64,000 bases of DNA from Bradyrhizobium sp. BTAi1. Its GTDB lineage: Bacteria; Pseudomonadota; Alphaproteobacteria; Rhizobiales; Xanthobacteraceae. The stretch spans positions 5,599,501-5,663,500 of the forward strand of contig NC_009485.1 in the NCBI RefSeq assembly GCF_000015165.1, given 5' to 3'. The notes beneath the pieces are model-generated. The model had not been told where the DNA came from, searched no databases, and saw nothing but the letters and a program-made list of their open reading frames with translations. Positions 8,490 to 16,930 of this stretch are shown one piece after another. A program made the position numbers and the translations under genes. Position 1 is the first letter of the stretch. Every line of letters begins with the position of its first letter.

Positions 8490-8799
8490 CCCCTCTCTAC
8501 TGTCGTCGTCCCGGCAAGCCGCGACGCCGCGCAGCGGCGCGGCGCCGACCCGGGACCCGGACTCCGCGGCGGTCGTGTGAGGCATGATGGAGCATGCAGC
8601 CTTCGCCCCATGCAAGACGGTGGTTATGGATTCCGGCGTGCGCCGGGATGACACCGAATGTTTGGGGGCTGCGGGGGGCTCACGGATGTATGCTTGAACC
8701 TTTACTCCCGCCATCGGAACACACCGAGACGCCTCACTCCTGCCCAACCCCGCAGAAAAACCGACTGAACCACCCTCCCCGATCCGGTACACTTGCGAC

Positions 8800-9597
8800 G
8801 TGACAAACCGCCCTACGATTCTCGTCTTCGACTCCGGCCTCGGCGGCCTTTCCGTGCTGCGCGAGGTGGTGCGCGCCCGCCCGGATGCGCATTACGTCTA
8901 TGTCGCCGACGACGCGTTCTTTCCCTACGGCCATCACAGCCAGGAGGCGCTGATCGCCCGCGTGGTGCCGCTGATGGGCGAGTTGATCGCCGGACATCGG
9001 CCGGACCTGATCGTGATCGCCTGCAACACCGCGTCGGTGCAGACGCTGGCGCCGCTGCGCGCCGCTTACGCCACGCCGTTCGTCGGCACGGTGCCGGCGA
9101 TCAAGCCGGCCTGCGCGCAGTCGCGGACCAAACGCGTGTCGGTGCTCGGCACCAAGGCGACCGTGCAGCGCGAATACACCCACGCCCTCATCCGCGACTT
9201 TGCGCAAGGCTGCGCCGTCACCCTGGTCGGCTCGCCGGAGCTGGCCTCGCTGGCCGAAGCGGCGCTCAGCGGAACCAGCGTCAGCGACGCGGCCATCGCG
9301 GCCGAGATCGCGCCCTGCTTCGTCGGCGATGCCACCGATCCCGCAGGCCGCACCGACACGGTCGTACTCGCCTGCACGCATTATCCGCTGCTGCTCGATC
9401 GCCTTGAACGGCTGGCGCCATGGCCGGTCGCCTGGATCGACCCGGCGCCGGCCATCGCGCGCCGTGTCGTGGATCTGCTGGGGCCGGCGACCGCGAGCGC
9501 CGGCGATTGCGGCGCCACCATGATCTTCACCTCGCAAAAGCCGCATCAACTCAGCCAGGCGCTGACGTCCTATTTCGGCGGCCGCGTGCCGGCCTGA
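8800..9597 (+). CDS. murI: Glutamate racemase
   Basis: 265 residues from a GTG start. Converts L- to D-glutamate for peptidoglycan. The catalytic cysteines are in IACNTAS (Cys 75) and LACTHYPLL (Cys 192); the N-terminal DSGLGGLSVLREV and the YVADDAFFPYG segment are classic MurI features. Length matches the family. It is followed 13 nt later by the aldolase gene, possibly co-transcribed. The start choice is supported by the family N-terminus beginning just before the ILVFDSG strand. Confidence 0.95.
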   Translation: MTNRPTILVFDSGLGGLSVLREVVRARPDAHYVYVADDAFFPYGHHSQEALIARVVPLMGELIAGHRPDLIVIACNTASVQTLAPLRAAYATPFVGTVPAIKPACAQSRTKRVSVLGTKATVQREYTHALIRDFAQGCAVTLVGSPELASLAEAALSGTSVSDAAIAAEIAPCFVGDATDPAGRTDTVVLACTHYPLLLDRLERLAPWPVAWIDPAPAIARRVVDLLGPATASAGDCGATMIFTSQKPHQLSQALTSYFGGRVPA

Positions 9598-9610
9598 CGG
9601 AGACCTTGCG

Positions 9611-10384
9611 ATGTCTGCGACGCCCAAACCGCTCAACCGCCTCAAACAGGCCTGGCGCGACAAGAGACCCACCTTCGGCGCGATCGCCACCATCCCGAGC
9701 ATTCAGACCGTGCGCATCATGGCGCAGCAGCTCGACTGGATCATCGTCGACCTCGAGCACGGGCCGATCGATCTTTCCACCGCGCATGCGATGATCACGG
9801 CCACATCGGGCACACCCTGCGTCCCCCTGGTGCGCATCGCGGCCAACGAGCCGCATCTGGCGAAAGCGCCGATGGATCTCGGCGCCCTCGGCATCAACTT
9901 CCCGATGATCTCCAGCCGCACAGAGGCCGAGAAGGCGGTGCGCAGCGTGCGCTATCCGCCCCGCGGCGACCGGCTGTGGGGACCGTTCCACGCGCCGTTC
10001 CACTGGAACGTGTCGATGGCCGAGTACATGGCGACCGCCGATGACGACATGGTCTGCATGGTGACGATCGAGCATGTCGAGGCCGTCGAGCGCATCGACG
10101 AGATCATGGCCACGCCCGGCATCGACATCGCGGTGATCGGCCCCGGCGACTTGGCCACCTCGATCAACAAGCGCGGCCAGCTCGATGATCCCGCAGTGAC
10201 ATCCCTGATCGCCCGTGCCGAGGCCGGCATCCTCAAATCCGGCGTGCCGATCGGCGGCGCGGCGCGCTCGGCCGAGCAGGCCAATGCGATGATCGAACGC
10301 GGCTATGTGGCGCTGGCGCTGGGTTTCGACTGGTCCTTGTTCCAGCGCGGCATTGCCGCAAGCTTCGAAGGGATCAAACGCTGA
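9611..10384 (+). CDS. HpcH/HpaI aldolase family protein
   Basis: 257 residues. The LDWIIVDLEHGPIDLSTAH, PLVRIAANEP, TIEHVEAVERIDEI and VIGPGDLATSI motifs define the HpcH/HpaI class II aldolase fold, with metal-binding Glu (TIEH) and Asp (GPGD). Such enzymes cleave 4-hydroxy-2-oxo acids to pyruvate and an aldehyde. Because no aromatic-degradation genes are nearby, the natural substrate cannot be named. GGAG stands before the ATG. It may be co-transcribed with murI upstream. Confidence 0.9.
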   Translation: MSATPKPLNRLKQAWRDKRPTFGAIATIPSIQTVRIMAQQLDWIIVDLEHGPIDLSTAHAMITATSGTPCVPLVRIAANEPHLAKAPMDLGALGINFPMISSRTEAEKAVRSVRYPPRGDRLWGPFHAPFHWNVSMAEYMATADDDMVCMVTIEHVEAVERIDEIMATPGIDIAVIGPGDLATSINKRGQLDDPAVTSLIARAEAGILKSGVPIGGAARSAEQANAMIERGYVALALGFDWSLFQRGIAASFEGIKR

Positions 10385-10446
10385 TTCGGTGCCGTCTGCG
10401 GCGCGCCTCAACTTTCCAACGAAAAACAACATTTGGGGAGAAGACC

Positions 10447-10833
10447 ATGATGAAAAAGACGATTTTCGGCCTGTCGCTGACCGTGTTCGGACTTGGCGCG
10501 GCGCTGGCCCAGCAGCCGGCGATCAAGCGCACGCTGCTGCAGAAGACCGATTTTCCGGACGGTTATACCATCGTCCAGGCGATCGCCGAGGTGGCGGCCG
10601 GCGGCGCCGCGGGCCGGCATACCCATCCGGGCGTCGAGACCGCCTATATCCTGGAGGGCGAGGCGGATCTGATCGTCGAGGGACAGCCGGACCGACGCCT
10701 GAAACCGGGTGATTCGTTCCAGATTCCCGCGGGCGTGGTCCATGACGCCAAGGTTCATGGCGACAAGGGCCTGAAAGTGCTCGGTGTTTACGTCGTCGAC
10801 AAGACCAGGCCGCTCGCCTCGCCCGCGCCATAG
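10447..10833 (+). CDS. Secreted single-domain cupin protein
   Basis: 128 residues with a cleavable signal peptide (MMKKTIFGLSLTVFGLGAALAQ). The small beta barrel carries both cupin motifs: GRHTHPGVETAYILEGE (two His and a Glu for metal) and PAGVVHDAKVHG (third His). Periplasmic cupins of this size are widespread in rhizobia and of unknown reaction. GGGGAG precedes the ATG. The stop is followed by a possible GC-rich hairpin with a short T-rich tail (10817-10850), a weak terminator candidate. Confidence 0.85.
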   Translation: MMKKTIFGLSLTVFGLGAALAQQPAIKRTLLQKTDFPDGYTIVQAIAEVAAGGAAGRHTHPGVETAYILEGEADLIVEGQPDRRLKPGDSFQIPAGVVHDAKVHGDKGLKVLGVYVVDKTRPLASPAP

Positions 10834-10931
10834 GCGAGGGCTTTCGTTGCCCCGTCGCTAGGTGCTAACAGCAGCCGCCGCCGGGGCGACGGACAGGCCA
10901 CAAAATACGGATCGGGAGTGACGGGTTCAGG

Positions 10932-11747
10932 ATGCGCGGAACAACCAGGCCGATTTCCCTGCACCGCCGTCTGATCATCGATCTGATGCGTGCCTCGCGC
11001 GACGTGCCCTTCGTGTCGCTGTCCCGCTCGATTGCTATCGGCCCTCTGCTGGACGCGCGGGCCGCGACCGCCTGCCCGCCCGGCTTCGCCGCGCTGTTCG
11101 TCAAGGCCTTCGCGCTGGTCGCCCGCGACGAGCCGGTGCTGCGCACGCTCTATGTCAAATGGCCGTGGCCCTGCTTCTACGAGCTGCCGCGCAGCGTCGC
11201 GACCGTGACCATCGCCCGGGTCGAGAATGGCGAGGATTGCGTGCTGCCGCAGCGCATCGCCGGACCGGAAAACATGACCCTGGCCGAGATCGATGCCATG
11301 ATCCGGCAGGGCAAGGAGGCGCCGCTCGGCGACGTCCCGATGTTCCGCAAAATCATGCGGGCGACCCGGTTACCGCTGCCGCTGCGCCGCTTCGCCTGGT
11401 GGGTAGGGCTCAGTTTCGGCCGGCAACGGGCCAATTGGTTCGGCAATTTCTCCGTGACCAGCGTCGCCGCCTGTGGCGGCGGTGAGCTGCTGGCGCTGAG
11501 CCCGGGGCCGTTCATCATCAATTTCGACCTCGTCCAGCCGGATCAGACGATCCGCCTCCTGATCCGCTGGGACCACCGCGTCACCGATGGGGCCATGATC
11601 GCCAGGACGGCCATCCGGCTCGCCCAGGTGCTGAACGGCGAGCTCGCGGCCGAGCTGAGGGCGGCCGGCCGCGGAGCAGCGGACGCTGGCCGGAATTGCA
11701 CCGCCGCGCGGGAGAAAATCGCCGTCCCGCAGGCGCCGGAGCGGTGA
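10932..11747 (+). CDS. Acyltransferase-like protein related to 2-oxoacid dehydrogenase E2 catalytic domain
   Basis: 271 residues without lipoyl or peripheral-binding domains. The C-terminal RWDHRVTDGAMIAR matches the E2/CAT-fold active-site HRxxDG (His and Asp present), and the NFSVTSVAACGGGELLALSPG segment corresponds to the E2 core before it. Stand-alone E2-catalytic-like proteins are known but uncharacterised. No E1 or E3 genes are adjacent, so a role in a dehydrogenase complex is unlikely. The last 35 residues are low complexity. Confidence 0.7.
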   Translation: MRGTTRPISLHRRLIIDLMRASRDVPFVSLSRSIAIGPLLDARAATACPPGFAALFVKAFALVARDEPVLRTLYVKWPWPCFYELPRSVATVTIARVENGEDCVLPQRIAGPENMTLAEIDAMIRQGKEAPLGDVPMFRKIMRATRLPLPLRRFAWWVGLSFGRQRANWFGNFSVTSVAACGGGELLALSPGPFIINFDLVQPDQTIRLLIRWDHRVTDGAMIARTAIRLAQVLNGELAAELRAAGRGAADAGRNCTAAREKIAVPQAPER

Positions 11748-11774
11748 TTTACCGGCCGGCGCGGCGGTTAAGGT

Positions 11775-11803
11775 TTGACAAGTCAGCGGTTTCTCCCTTA
11801 AGA
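11775..11803 (+). promoter_or_regulatory. Putative sigma-70-type promoter of rpsD
   Basis: TTGACA at 11775-11780, 17-bp spacer, TTAAGA at 11798-11803. A perfect -35 and weak -10 located 160 bp ahead of the rpsD start, in otherwise non-coding DNA. Confidence 0.5.
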
Positions 11804-11964
11804 ACCGCCCTGCTCGCGGGCCGCTTTCGGCCCGCGTTGCGTTTCGCGACCCGTGGCCTCGTCTCCTCACGCTTTGGGGATCGGCCTGTCGGTGGACCGG
11901 GGTTCCCGGACACACAGGAGGGCGCGTTTCCTCAAACCCGAACGCAAGACTTGAAGAGGACGCG

Positions 11965-12582
11965 ATGACTAAGCGCAGTGAGGCGAAGTACAAGATCGAT
12001 CGCCGCATGGGCCAGAATATCTGGGGCCGCCCGAAGAGCCCCGTGAACCGCCGCGAATACGGCCCCGGCCAGCACGGCCAGCGCCGCAAGGGCAAGCTCT
12101 CCGATTTCGGCGTGCAGCTGCGCGCCAAGCAGAAGCTGAAGGGTTATTACGCCAACATCTCCGAGCGCCAGTTCCACGGCATCTATGTCGAGGCCGGCCG
12201 CTTGAAGGGTGACACCGGCGAGAACCTGATCGGCATTCTCGAGCGCCGTCTCGACACCGTGGTGTTCCGCGCCAAGTTCGTCTCGACCATGTTCGCCGCG
12301 CGCCAGTTCATCAACCACGGCCACATCAAGGTGAACGGCCGCAAGGTCAACATCGCGAGCTACCAGGTCAAGCCGGGCGACGTGATCGAGGTCAAGGAAG
12401 CCTCGAAGCAGCTCGCCATCGTGCTCGAAGCCACCCAGCTCGCCGAGCGTGACGTGCCCGACTATATCGAGGCCGATCACTCCAAGATGACCGCGAAGTT
12501 CATCCGCATCCCGGCGCTGTCGGACGTGCCGTTCGCGGTGCAGATGGAGCCGCATCTGATCGTCGAGTTCTACTCGCGCTGA
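11965..12582 (+). CDS. rpsD: 30S ribosomal protein S4
   Basis: 205 residues, the usual length. Primary 16S rRNA-binding protein and assembly initiator. MTKRSEAKYKIDRRMGQNIWGR is the alphaproteobacterial S4 N-terminus; YGPGQHGQRRKGKLSDFG and the S4 RNA-binding domain RLDTVVFRAKF...ARQFINHGHIKVNGRKVNI follow. GAAGAGGACGCG precedes the ATG. It is a single-gene unit with its own promoter candidate upstream and a clear terminator downstream. Confidence 0.98.
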   Translation: MTKRSEAKYKIDRRMGQNIWGRPKSPVNRREYGPGQHGQRRKGKLSDFGVQLRAKQKLKGYYANISERQFHGIYVEAGRLKGDTGENLIGILERRLDTVVFRAKFVSTMFAARQFINHGHIKVNGRKVNIASYQVKPGDVIEVKEASKQLAIVLEATQLAERDVPDYIEADHSKMTAKFIRIPALSDVPFAVQMEPHLIVEFYSR

Positions 12583-12621
12583 TCTTGACCGGACCCAGGT
12601 CCGATCACATCTGATATTCCG

Positions 12622-12655
12622 AAGGCCCTGGCACGCGCCGGGGCCTTTGTCTTTT
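12622..12655 (+). terminator. Rho-independent terminator of rpsD
   Basis: AAGGCCC at 12622-12628 pairs with GGGCCTT at 12641-12647, with further pairing inside, followed by TGTCTTTT. It lies 40 nt after the rpsD stop. Confidence 0.85.
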
Positions 12656-12782
12656 GGAATTTCGGATGAGGCGAACAGATTCCCGAATGCCACACTTGCC
12701 ACGAATTCGCCTCACCCTGGGCTGACAGCTCCGCCGTCCCGTGATTCACTGTCGCCAGTTGTAAAGTAGCGGGGCGTTCGCC

Positions 12783-13310
12783 ATGGAGTTCAACAGGCGC
12801 ACTATCATCTTCGGCGCATTGCCGACCGATGCGGTCGGCGCTCCGGCTCTTCCGCCGTTGCGTTCGCCACCGTTACGCGCACGGCCGTCGGGGATCCGCT
12901 ACCGGTTCAACGACGGCGTCTATCCTTCGACCGTCTTCGACATTCTTGAACGCTCCTGCTGGCACGTCCAGTCCGATGCGACAGCCCATGTGATCCGCCA
13001 TCTCGGCACCGGGCTCACCTTTGCCGACGCGCAACTCGGCTATGATCCGTTCGCGCTCGAGCTTCTCCATTGTTTCGATGAGGCCCACGACCAGCCCGAC
13101 GACTGGCAGACCATGCTGGTCGGCTGGGCCGCGGTGAACATGGGCTGGAACATCAAGCGGCAGCGGCCGGGCGCCGCTCTGCTTCTTTCACCGTCCCGAC
13201 GCAGCCCGCTGGAGTCCTGGGTGTTCGATTGTGCGAAGGCGCCGCTGCTGGTGACCAAGCCCATCGATATCTCCAGGCCGCTGCGGCCGGATATCTGGCT
13301 CGCAGCATGA
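12783..13310 (+). CDS. Conserved-looking protein of unknown function
   Basis: 175 residues starting MEFNRRTIIFGALPTDAVGA, which resembles a weak Tat or Sec leader (NRR then hydrophobic). The remainder looks soluble: YRFNDGVYPSTVFDILERS, CFDEAHDQPDDWQTMLVGW and a C-terminal PLRPDIWL. Codon use and GC pattern match neighbours, so I regard it as a real gene, but I recognise no family. Flanked by the rpsD terminator and the threonine aldolase gene. Confidence 0.6.
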   Translation: MEFNRRTIIFGALPTDAVGAPALPPLRSPPLRARPSGIRYRFNDGVYPSTVFDILERSCWHVQSDATAHVIRHLGTGLTFADAQLGYDPFALELLHCFDEAHDQPDDWQTMLVGWAAVNMGWNIKRQRPGAALLLSPSRRSPLESWVFDCAKAPLLVTKPIDISRPLRPDIWLAA

Positions 13311-13387
13311 CCGGGATGGCGGCGCGTTTTGCCGGGAGGGCACGAGTTGGGTAAGGTCGCAGTCTGAAAGCCGAACGAGGACTGCCG

Positions 13388-14455
13388 ATGTACTACACCC
13401 CGCCCCCGCGCGATCCCAAGGCGCCGCCCGTGCGCGTCAACCTGTTGTCCGACACGCAGACCCGCCCCACCGCCGCGATGCGCGCGGCGATGGCGCGGGC
13501 CGAGGTCGGCGATGAGCAGATCGGCGACGATCCGACCGTGCATGAATTGTGCGGGCGGGTCGCCACGCTGCTCGGCAAGGAGGCCGCTGTGCTGATGCCG
13601 TCGGGCACCATGTGCAACGTCGCCGCGACGCTGGTGCATTGCCGGCCCGGCGACGAGATCCTGGCGCATGAGACCGCTCATATCATCTCGCGCGAAGGCG
13701 GCGCGCATGCCGCGCTCGGCGGCTTCCAGGTGACGCAGCTGAAAGGACCGGACGGCCAGTTCACGCCGGAGACGTTCCGCGCCGCGCTGCATCCGCGCTC
13801 GCGCTATCAGCCGCCGCAGACCGTGGTCAGCGTCGAGCAGACCGCCAATATCGGCGGCGGGACGATCTGGAAGAAGGCCGCACTCGACGAGATCGTCGCG
13901 ATCGCCAAGGCGAATGGCATGGCGACGCATATGGATGGCGCGCGGCTGCTCAATGCCACCGTCGCCACCGGCATTCCGGCGGCCGAGATGACCGCAGGCT
14001 GGGATTCGGCCTGGATCGATTTCTCCAAGGGTTTGGGCGCCCCCATCGGCGGCGTGCTCGCCGGCAGCGCCGCCTTCATCGACGAGGTCTGGCGCTGGAA
14101 GCAGCGGCTCGGCGGCGCGATGCGCCAGGCCGGGGTAATCGCAGCCGCCTGCATCCACGCGCTCGATCATCACGTTGACCGGCTGGCCGAGGATCACGCC
14201 AATGCGCGCGCGCTGGCGCGCGGGCTGGCGCAGATCCAGGGCATCGAGGTGCAGGAGCCCGAGACCAATCTCGTATTCTTCAGGCCCGACGGCGCCGGCG
14301 TCTCCGGCGACAGGATGGTGAGTGACTTGCGCCGGCGCGGCGTGCTGCTCGCGATGATGGACGGCCGCATCCGCGCCTGCACCCATCTCGACGTCTCAGC
14401 CGCCATGATCGAGGAAACGATCGGCCATGTCAGGGAGATCGTGCGCGGGGCATGA
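13388..14455 (+). CDS. Threonine aldolase family PLP enzyme
   Basis: 355 residues. Cleaves L-threonine or allo-threonine to glycine and acetaldehyde, or a related beta-eliminating reaction. Typical features: NLLSDTQTRPT near the N-terminus, EVGDEQIGDDPTVHEL, LMPSGTMCNV for phosphate binding, HMDGARLLNA with the PLP-contacting Asp, and DFSKGLGAPIGGVLAG with the Schiff-base Lys. The family also includes beta-hydroxyaspartate and phenylserine aldolases, so substrate preference is open. GAGG precedes the ATG. Confidence 0.9.
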   Translation: MYYTPPPRDPKAPPVRVNLLSDTQTRPTAAMRAAMARAEVGDEQIGDDPTVHELCGRVATLLGKEAAVLMPSGTMCNVAATLVHCRPGDEILAHETAHIISREGGAHAALGGFQVTQLKGPDGQFTPETFRAALHPRSRYQPPQTVVSVEQTANIGGGTIWKKAALDEIVAIAKANGMATHMDGARLLNATVATGIPAAEMTAGWDSAWIDFSKGLGAPIGGVLAGSAAFIDEVWRWKQRLGGAMRQAGVIAAACIHALDHHVDRLAEDHANARALARGLAQIQGIEVQEPETNLVFFRPDGAGVSGDRMVSDLRRRGVLLAMMDGRIRACTHLDVSAAMIEETIGHVREIVRGA

Positions 14456-14486
14456 AGGAGCCCGGGGGACGCTCCGCTCACCTGGG

Positions 14487-15731
14487 CTACGTCAGAGCCT
14501 CGTAGACCAGCTGCCGCACCTCGTTGGCGATGCGGCCCCGCTGCGACGGCGCCTGCATCATGACGATGACGAACAGATCGTCGGCGGGATCGATGAAGAA
14601 GAACGTTCCGCCGACGCCGTCCCAGCCATATTCGCCTCGCGGCCGCGGCGGCTTCTCAACAAGGCGCACCGAGAATCCCAGACCGAAACCGCTCTCCGCG
14701 CCCGGAAAGTAAAGATCATCACGACGAATTCCCGCCGCCAGGACATGATCCTGCGCCATCAACGCGACGGTCTCGGGCTTCAGATAGAGCTTGCCGTCGA
14801 GCGCGCCGCCATTCAGCAGCATCTGCGCAAACCGCGCATAGTCGGAGATGGTGCCGATCATGCCCGCTCCGCCGGACTCCCAGCGCCGCGGCCGAATGGG
14901 ATCGTCGAGGCCGGCAATCGGCCGATCGAACCAATCGCGCGGCGACGGCTCGGCAACGCGGCTGCGCTGGCTCGGGTCGGCGAGGACGAACGCGGTCTCG
15001 CGCATGCCGAGCGGCCCAAGCAGCCGCTCGGTCTCGAACTGAAACAGCGAGCGGCCGGAGACGATTTCGATCACCCGCCCGAGCACGTCGGTCGAGTGGC
15101 CGTAGTCCCACAACGTGCCGGGCTGTTCGGCGAGCGGCAGCCTGGCGAGGCGTGCGACGAAGGCGGCGTTGTCGATGTCGCCATCGAACAGATGCGCATT
15201 GGCATAGAGTCGGCGCACCGCCGTCTCGCCATAGAACCCGTAGGTGATGCCCGAGGTGTGACGCAGCAGATCGAGAATGGTGATCGGGCGCGCCAGCGGC
15301 GCCCCCTCGACCGTCGTCTCGGCAAAGGCAGGGATGAACTTCGACAGCGGGTCATTCAGGCTGAGCCTGCCGTCATCGACCAACATCATCGCCGCCACCG
15401 ACGTGACCGGCTTGGTCATCGAGTAGATGCGAAAGATCGCATCCGCCGTCATCGGCGCGCGGGTCGCGGGATCGCGCAAGCCGAAGCTCTGCAGTAACGC
15501 CGGAGCGGCGTGCTGCTGCACCAGAACGACCGCGCCGGGAATGTTGCCGGAGGAGACCTCGTTTCGGAAATAGTCGGAAACGCGATCGAGCCGCGCCCGA
15601 TCGAGCTGGCGCGAGGCCCCGCCCGTCCGCGCCAGGACCGGCAGCATCGGCGCCGCGACAAGCCCACCGAGCAGCGCGCGGCGCGAGAGCAGCCGGATCT
15701 TGCAAGCGGGTTCGTCAGCGATCGGCCGCAT
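14487..15731 (-). CDS. Serine hydrolase, beta-lactamase/esterase class C fold
   Basis: 414 residues. A Tat-like leader (LSRRALLGGLVAAPMLPVLA, residues 15-34) predicts export. The catalytic SxxK is SMTK (Ser 104, Lys 107) and the second motif is YGHS. The family includes class C beta-lactamases, esterases EstB and D-aminopeptidases; sequence features such as HTSGITYGFYG favour an EstB-like esterase or peptidase rather than a true beta-lactamase. Its ATG directly follows the TGA of the macro-domain gene, implying co-transcription grxD-macro-hydrolase. Confidence 0.88.
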   Translation of the reverse strand: MRPIADEPACKIRLLSRRALLGGLVAAPMLPVLARTGGASRQLDRARLDRVSDYFRNEVSSGNIPGAVVLVQQHAAPALLQSFGLRDPATRAPMTADAIFRIYSMTKPVTSVAAMMLVDDGRLSLNDPLSKFIPAFAETTVEGAPLARPITILDLLRHTSGITYGFYGETAVRRLYANAHLFDGDIDNAAFVARLARLPLAEQPGTLWDYGHSTDVLGRVIEIVSGRSLFQFETERLLGPLGMRETAFVLADPSQRSRVAEPSPRDWFDRPIAGLDDPIRPRRWESGGAGMIGTISDYARFAQMLLNGGALDGKLYLKPETVALMAQDHVLAAGIRRDDLYFPGAESGFGLGFSVRLVEKPPRPRGEYGWDGVGGTFFFIDPADDLFVIVMMQAPSQRGRIANEVRQLVYEALT

Positions 15732-16382
15732 TCACGTCGCGTGGCCGCGGTCGATGATGGCCTCGCTCAACGCCTGGTCGTGCAGCTCGGCACTCTGTTC
15801 GGAGAAGCAGCAGAACACGATCTGCGACAGCGACGTCTCCTCGCGGGTCGCATCGACCGCGGTCGATACCGCGATCGAGGCGGCAAGATCGGCGGGGAAG
15901 CGGAAGATTCCGGTCGAGATCGCGGGAAACGCGACGGAGTCCAGCAAATGCTTGTGGCACAGCTCGATCGAGCGACGATAGCACGACGCCAGCAATTCCG
16001 GCTCGCCGCGCTCGCCGCCCTGCCACACCGGACCCACCGTATGGATCACGTGGCGGGCCGGCAACCGGTAGCCCCGGGTGATCTTGGCCTCGCCGGTCCT
16101 GCAGCCATGGAGCATGCGGCATTCCATGACGAGCTCCGGCCCCGCCGCGCGATGGATTGCGCCATCGACGCCGCCACCGCCGAGCAACGACGAGTTCGCG
16201 GCGTTGACGATGGCGTCAACGCCGAGCTTGGTGATGTCGGCTGTGATGACCTCGAACCGGGTCGCGCCGATCTTTCGGACTGGATAGCTCAGGCCGAGGC
16301 TGCCGTGCCGACCGGAATGCCCTTGTCGGTGAACAGCTGTTGCAGCTCGCCGCTCTGGAACATCTCGCGCACGATGTCGCAA
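15732..16382 (-). CDS. Macro-domain protein (O-acetyl-ADP-ribose deacetylase type)
   Basis: The domain starts at FEVITADITKLGVDAIVNAANSS, with the ADP-ribose-binding GGGGVDGAIHRAAG loop and AFPAISTGIFRFP, all typical of MacroD/YmdB-type hydrolases of (O-acetyl-)ADP-ribose. The real start is uncertain. The only in-frame ATG, at 16382, gives a 216-residue protein whose first 30 residues overlap the grxD gene by 94 nt and look like a shadow. A CTG at 16292 overlapping the grxD TGA would give about 186 residues. The stop is immediately followed by the hydrolase ATG. Confidence 0.85.
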   Translation of the reverse strand: MRHRARDVPERRAATAVHRQGHSGRHGSLGLSYPVRKIGATRFEVITADITKLGVDAIVNAANSSLLGGGGVDGAIHRAAGPELVMECRMLHGCRTGEAKITRGYRLPARHVIHTVGPVWQGGERGEPELLASCYRRSIELCHKHLLDSVAFPAISTGIFRFPADLAASIAVSTAVDATREETSLSQIVFCCFSEQSAELHDQALSEAIIDRGHAT

Positions 16383-16627
16383 CCGCCGATGAACTCACCC
16401 TTCACATAGAGCTGGGGGATGGTCGGCCAGTTGGAGAACGTCTTGATGCCGTTGCGGAGCTCGGCGGATTCCAGCACGTTCAGGCCCTTATAGCCGACGC
16501 CGACATGATCGAGAATCTGGACGACTTGGCCGGAAAATCCGCACTGCGGAAATTGCGGCGTCCCCTTCATGAACAGGACGACGTCGTTCGACTTCACTTC
16601 GTTGTCAATGAATTGCTCAATGCTCAT
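16289..16627 (-). CDS. grxD: Monothiol glutaredoxin, Grx4 family
   Basis: 112 residues. CGFS active site (Cys 29) in PQFPQCGFSGQV, glutathione-binding WPTIPQLYVKGEFIGGCDI. Such proteins ligate a [2Fe-2S] cluster with glutathione and, with BolA, deliver or sense iron-sulfur clusters. The bolA gene is on the same strand but about 3.8 kb upstream, separated by egtB-egtD and ltrA; in many alphaproteobacteria the two are adjacent. It is the first gene of a grxD-macro-hydrolase unit. Confidence 0.97.
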   Translation of the reverse strand: MSIEQFIDNEVKSNDVVLFMKGTPQFPQCGFSGQVVQILDHVGVGYKGLNVLESAELRNGIKTFSNWPTIPQLYVKGEFIGGCDIVREMFQSGELQQLFTDKGIPVGTAASA

Positions 16628-16930
16628 CTTCGCTTCCTCTAGGGCGCCTCAAGGAACGCCTGGGGCTCGGTGCCGTCCTGCACCAGGGACGCATTCCGTC
16701 CCGGCTGACAGGCCACTCCCCTATATGTAGCGCAAACCGTTGTTCAGCCATAGTAAAATGCCGAGGATCAACCACCCCAAGGCCAGCCCCCGCCCCGCCA
16801 TGGGCTGACGGCAGCAATATTATAGCCGCCGCGAGGGTTTCATCCCGTAACCAAGCCCCCATTTAGGACGAACTGTCCGGAGGAACTTGTTCCTGCGAAC
16901 AACGTTCTCTCCACCCAAACGGAGACCCGC
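16628..16930. other. Divergent intergenic region grxD / egtB
   Basis: About 300 bp between divergent genes. No credible coding frame. AT-richer patches at 16735-16760 and 16813-16824 (AGCAATATTATAGCC) may hold promoters. No clear hairpin or repeat was found. Confidence 0.5.

Larger units (their letters stand above)
7566..8799. other. Intergenic mosaic of repeats, no convincing gene
   Basis: About 1.2 kb between the transposon and murI. Open frames here are short, Arg/Ser/Pro-rich and run through palindromes, so I reject them as genes. The stretch contains: a palindromic repeat at 7743-7823; a longer block from about 7900 that includes a structured element at 8226-8332; an inverted CGTCATTGCGAG repeat at 8414-8489; and GTCGTCCCGGCAAGCC...GCGTGCGCCGGGATGAC arms at about 8503-8652. 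From memory these resemble multi-copy intergenic elements of the Bradyrhizobium group; this could not be verified here. Confidence 0.7.

Noticed and set aside
10817..10850. Hairpin at the end of the cupin gene as a terminator
   Set aside because: A 7-bp stem is present but the T-run is weak; mentioned only in the gene entry.
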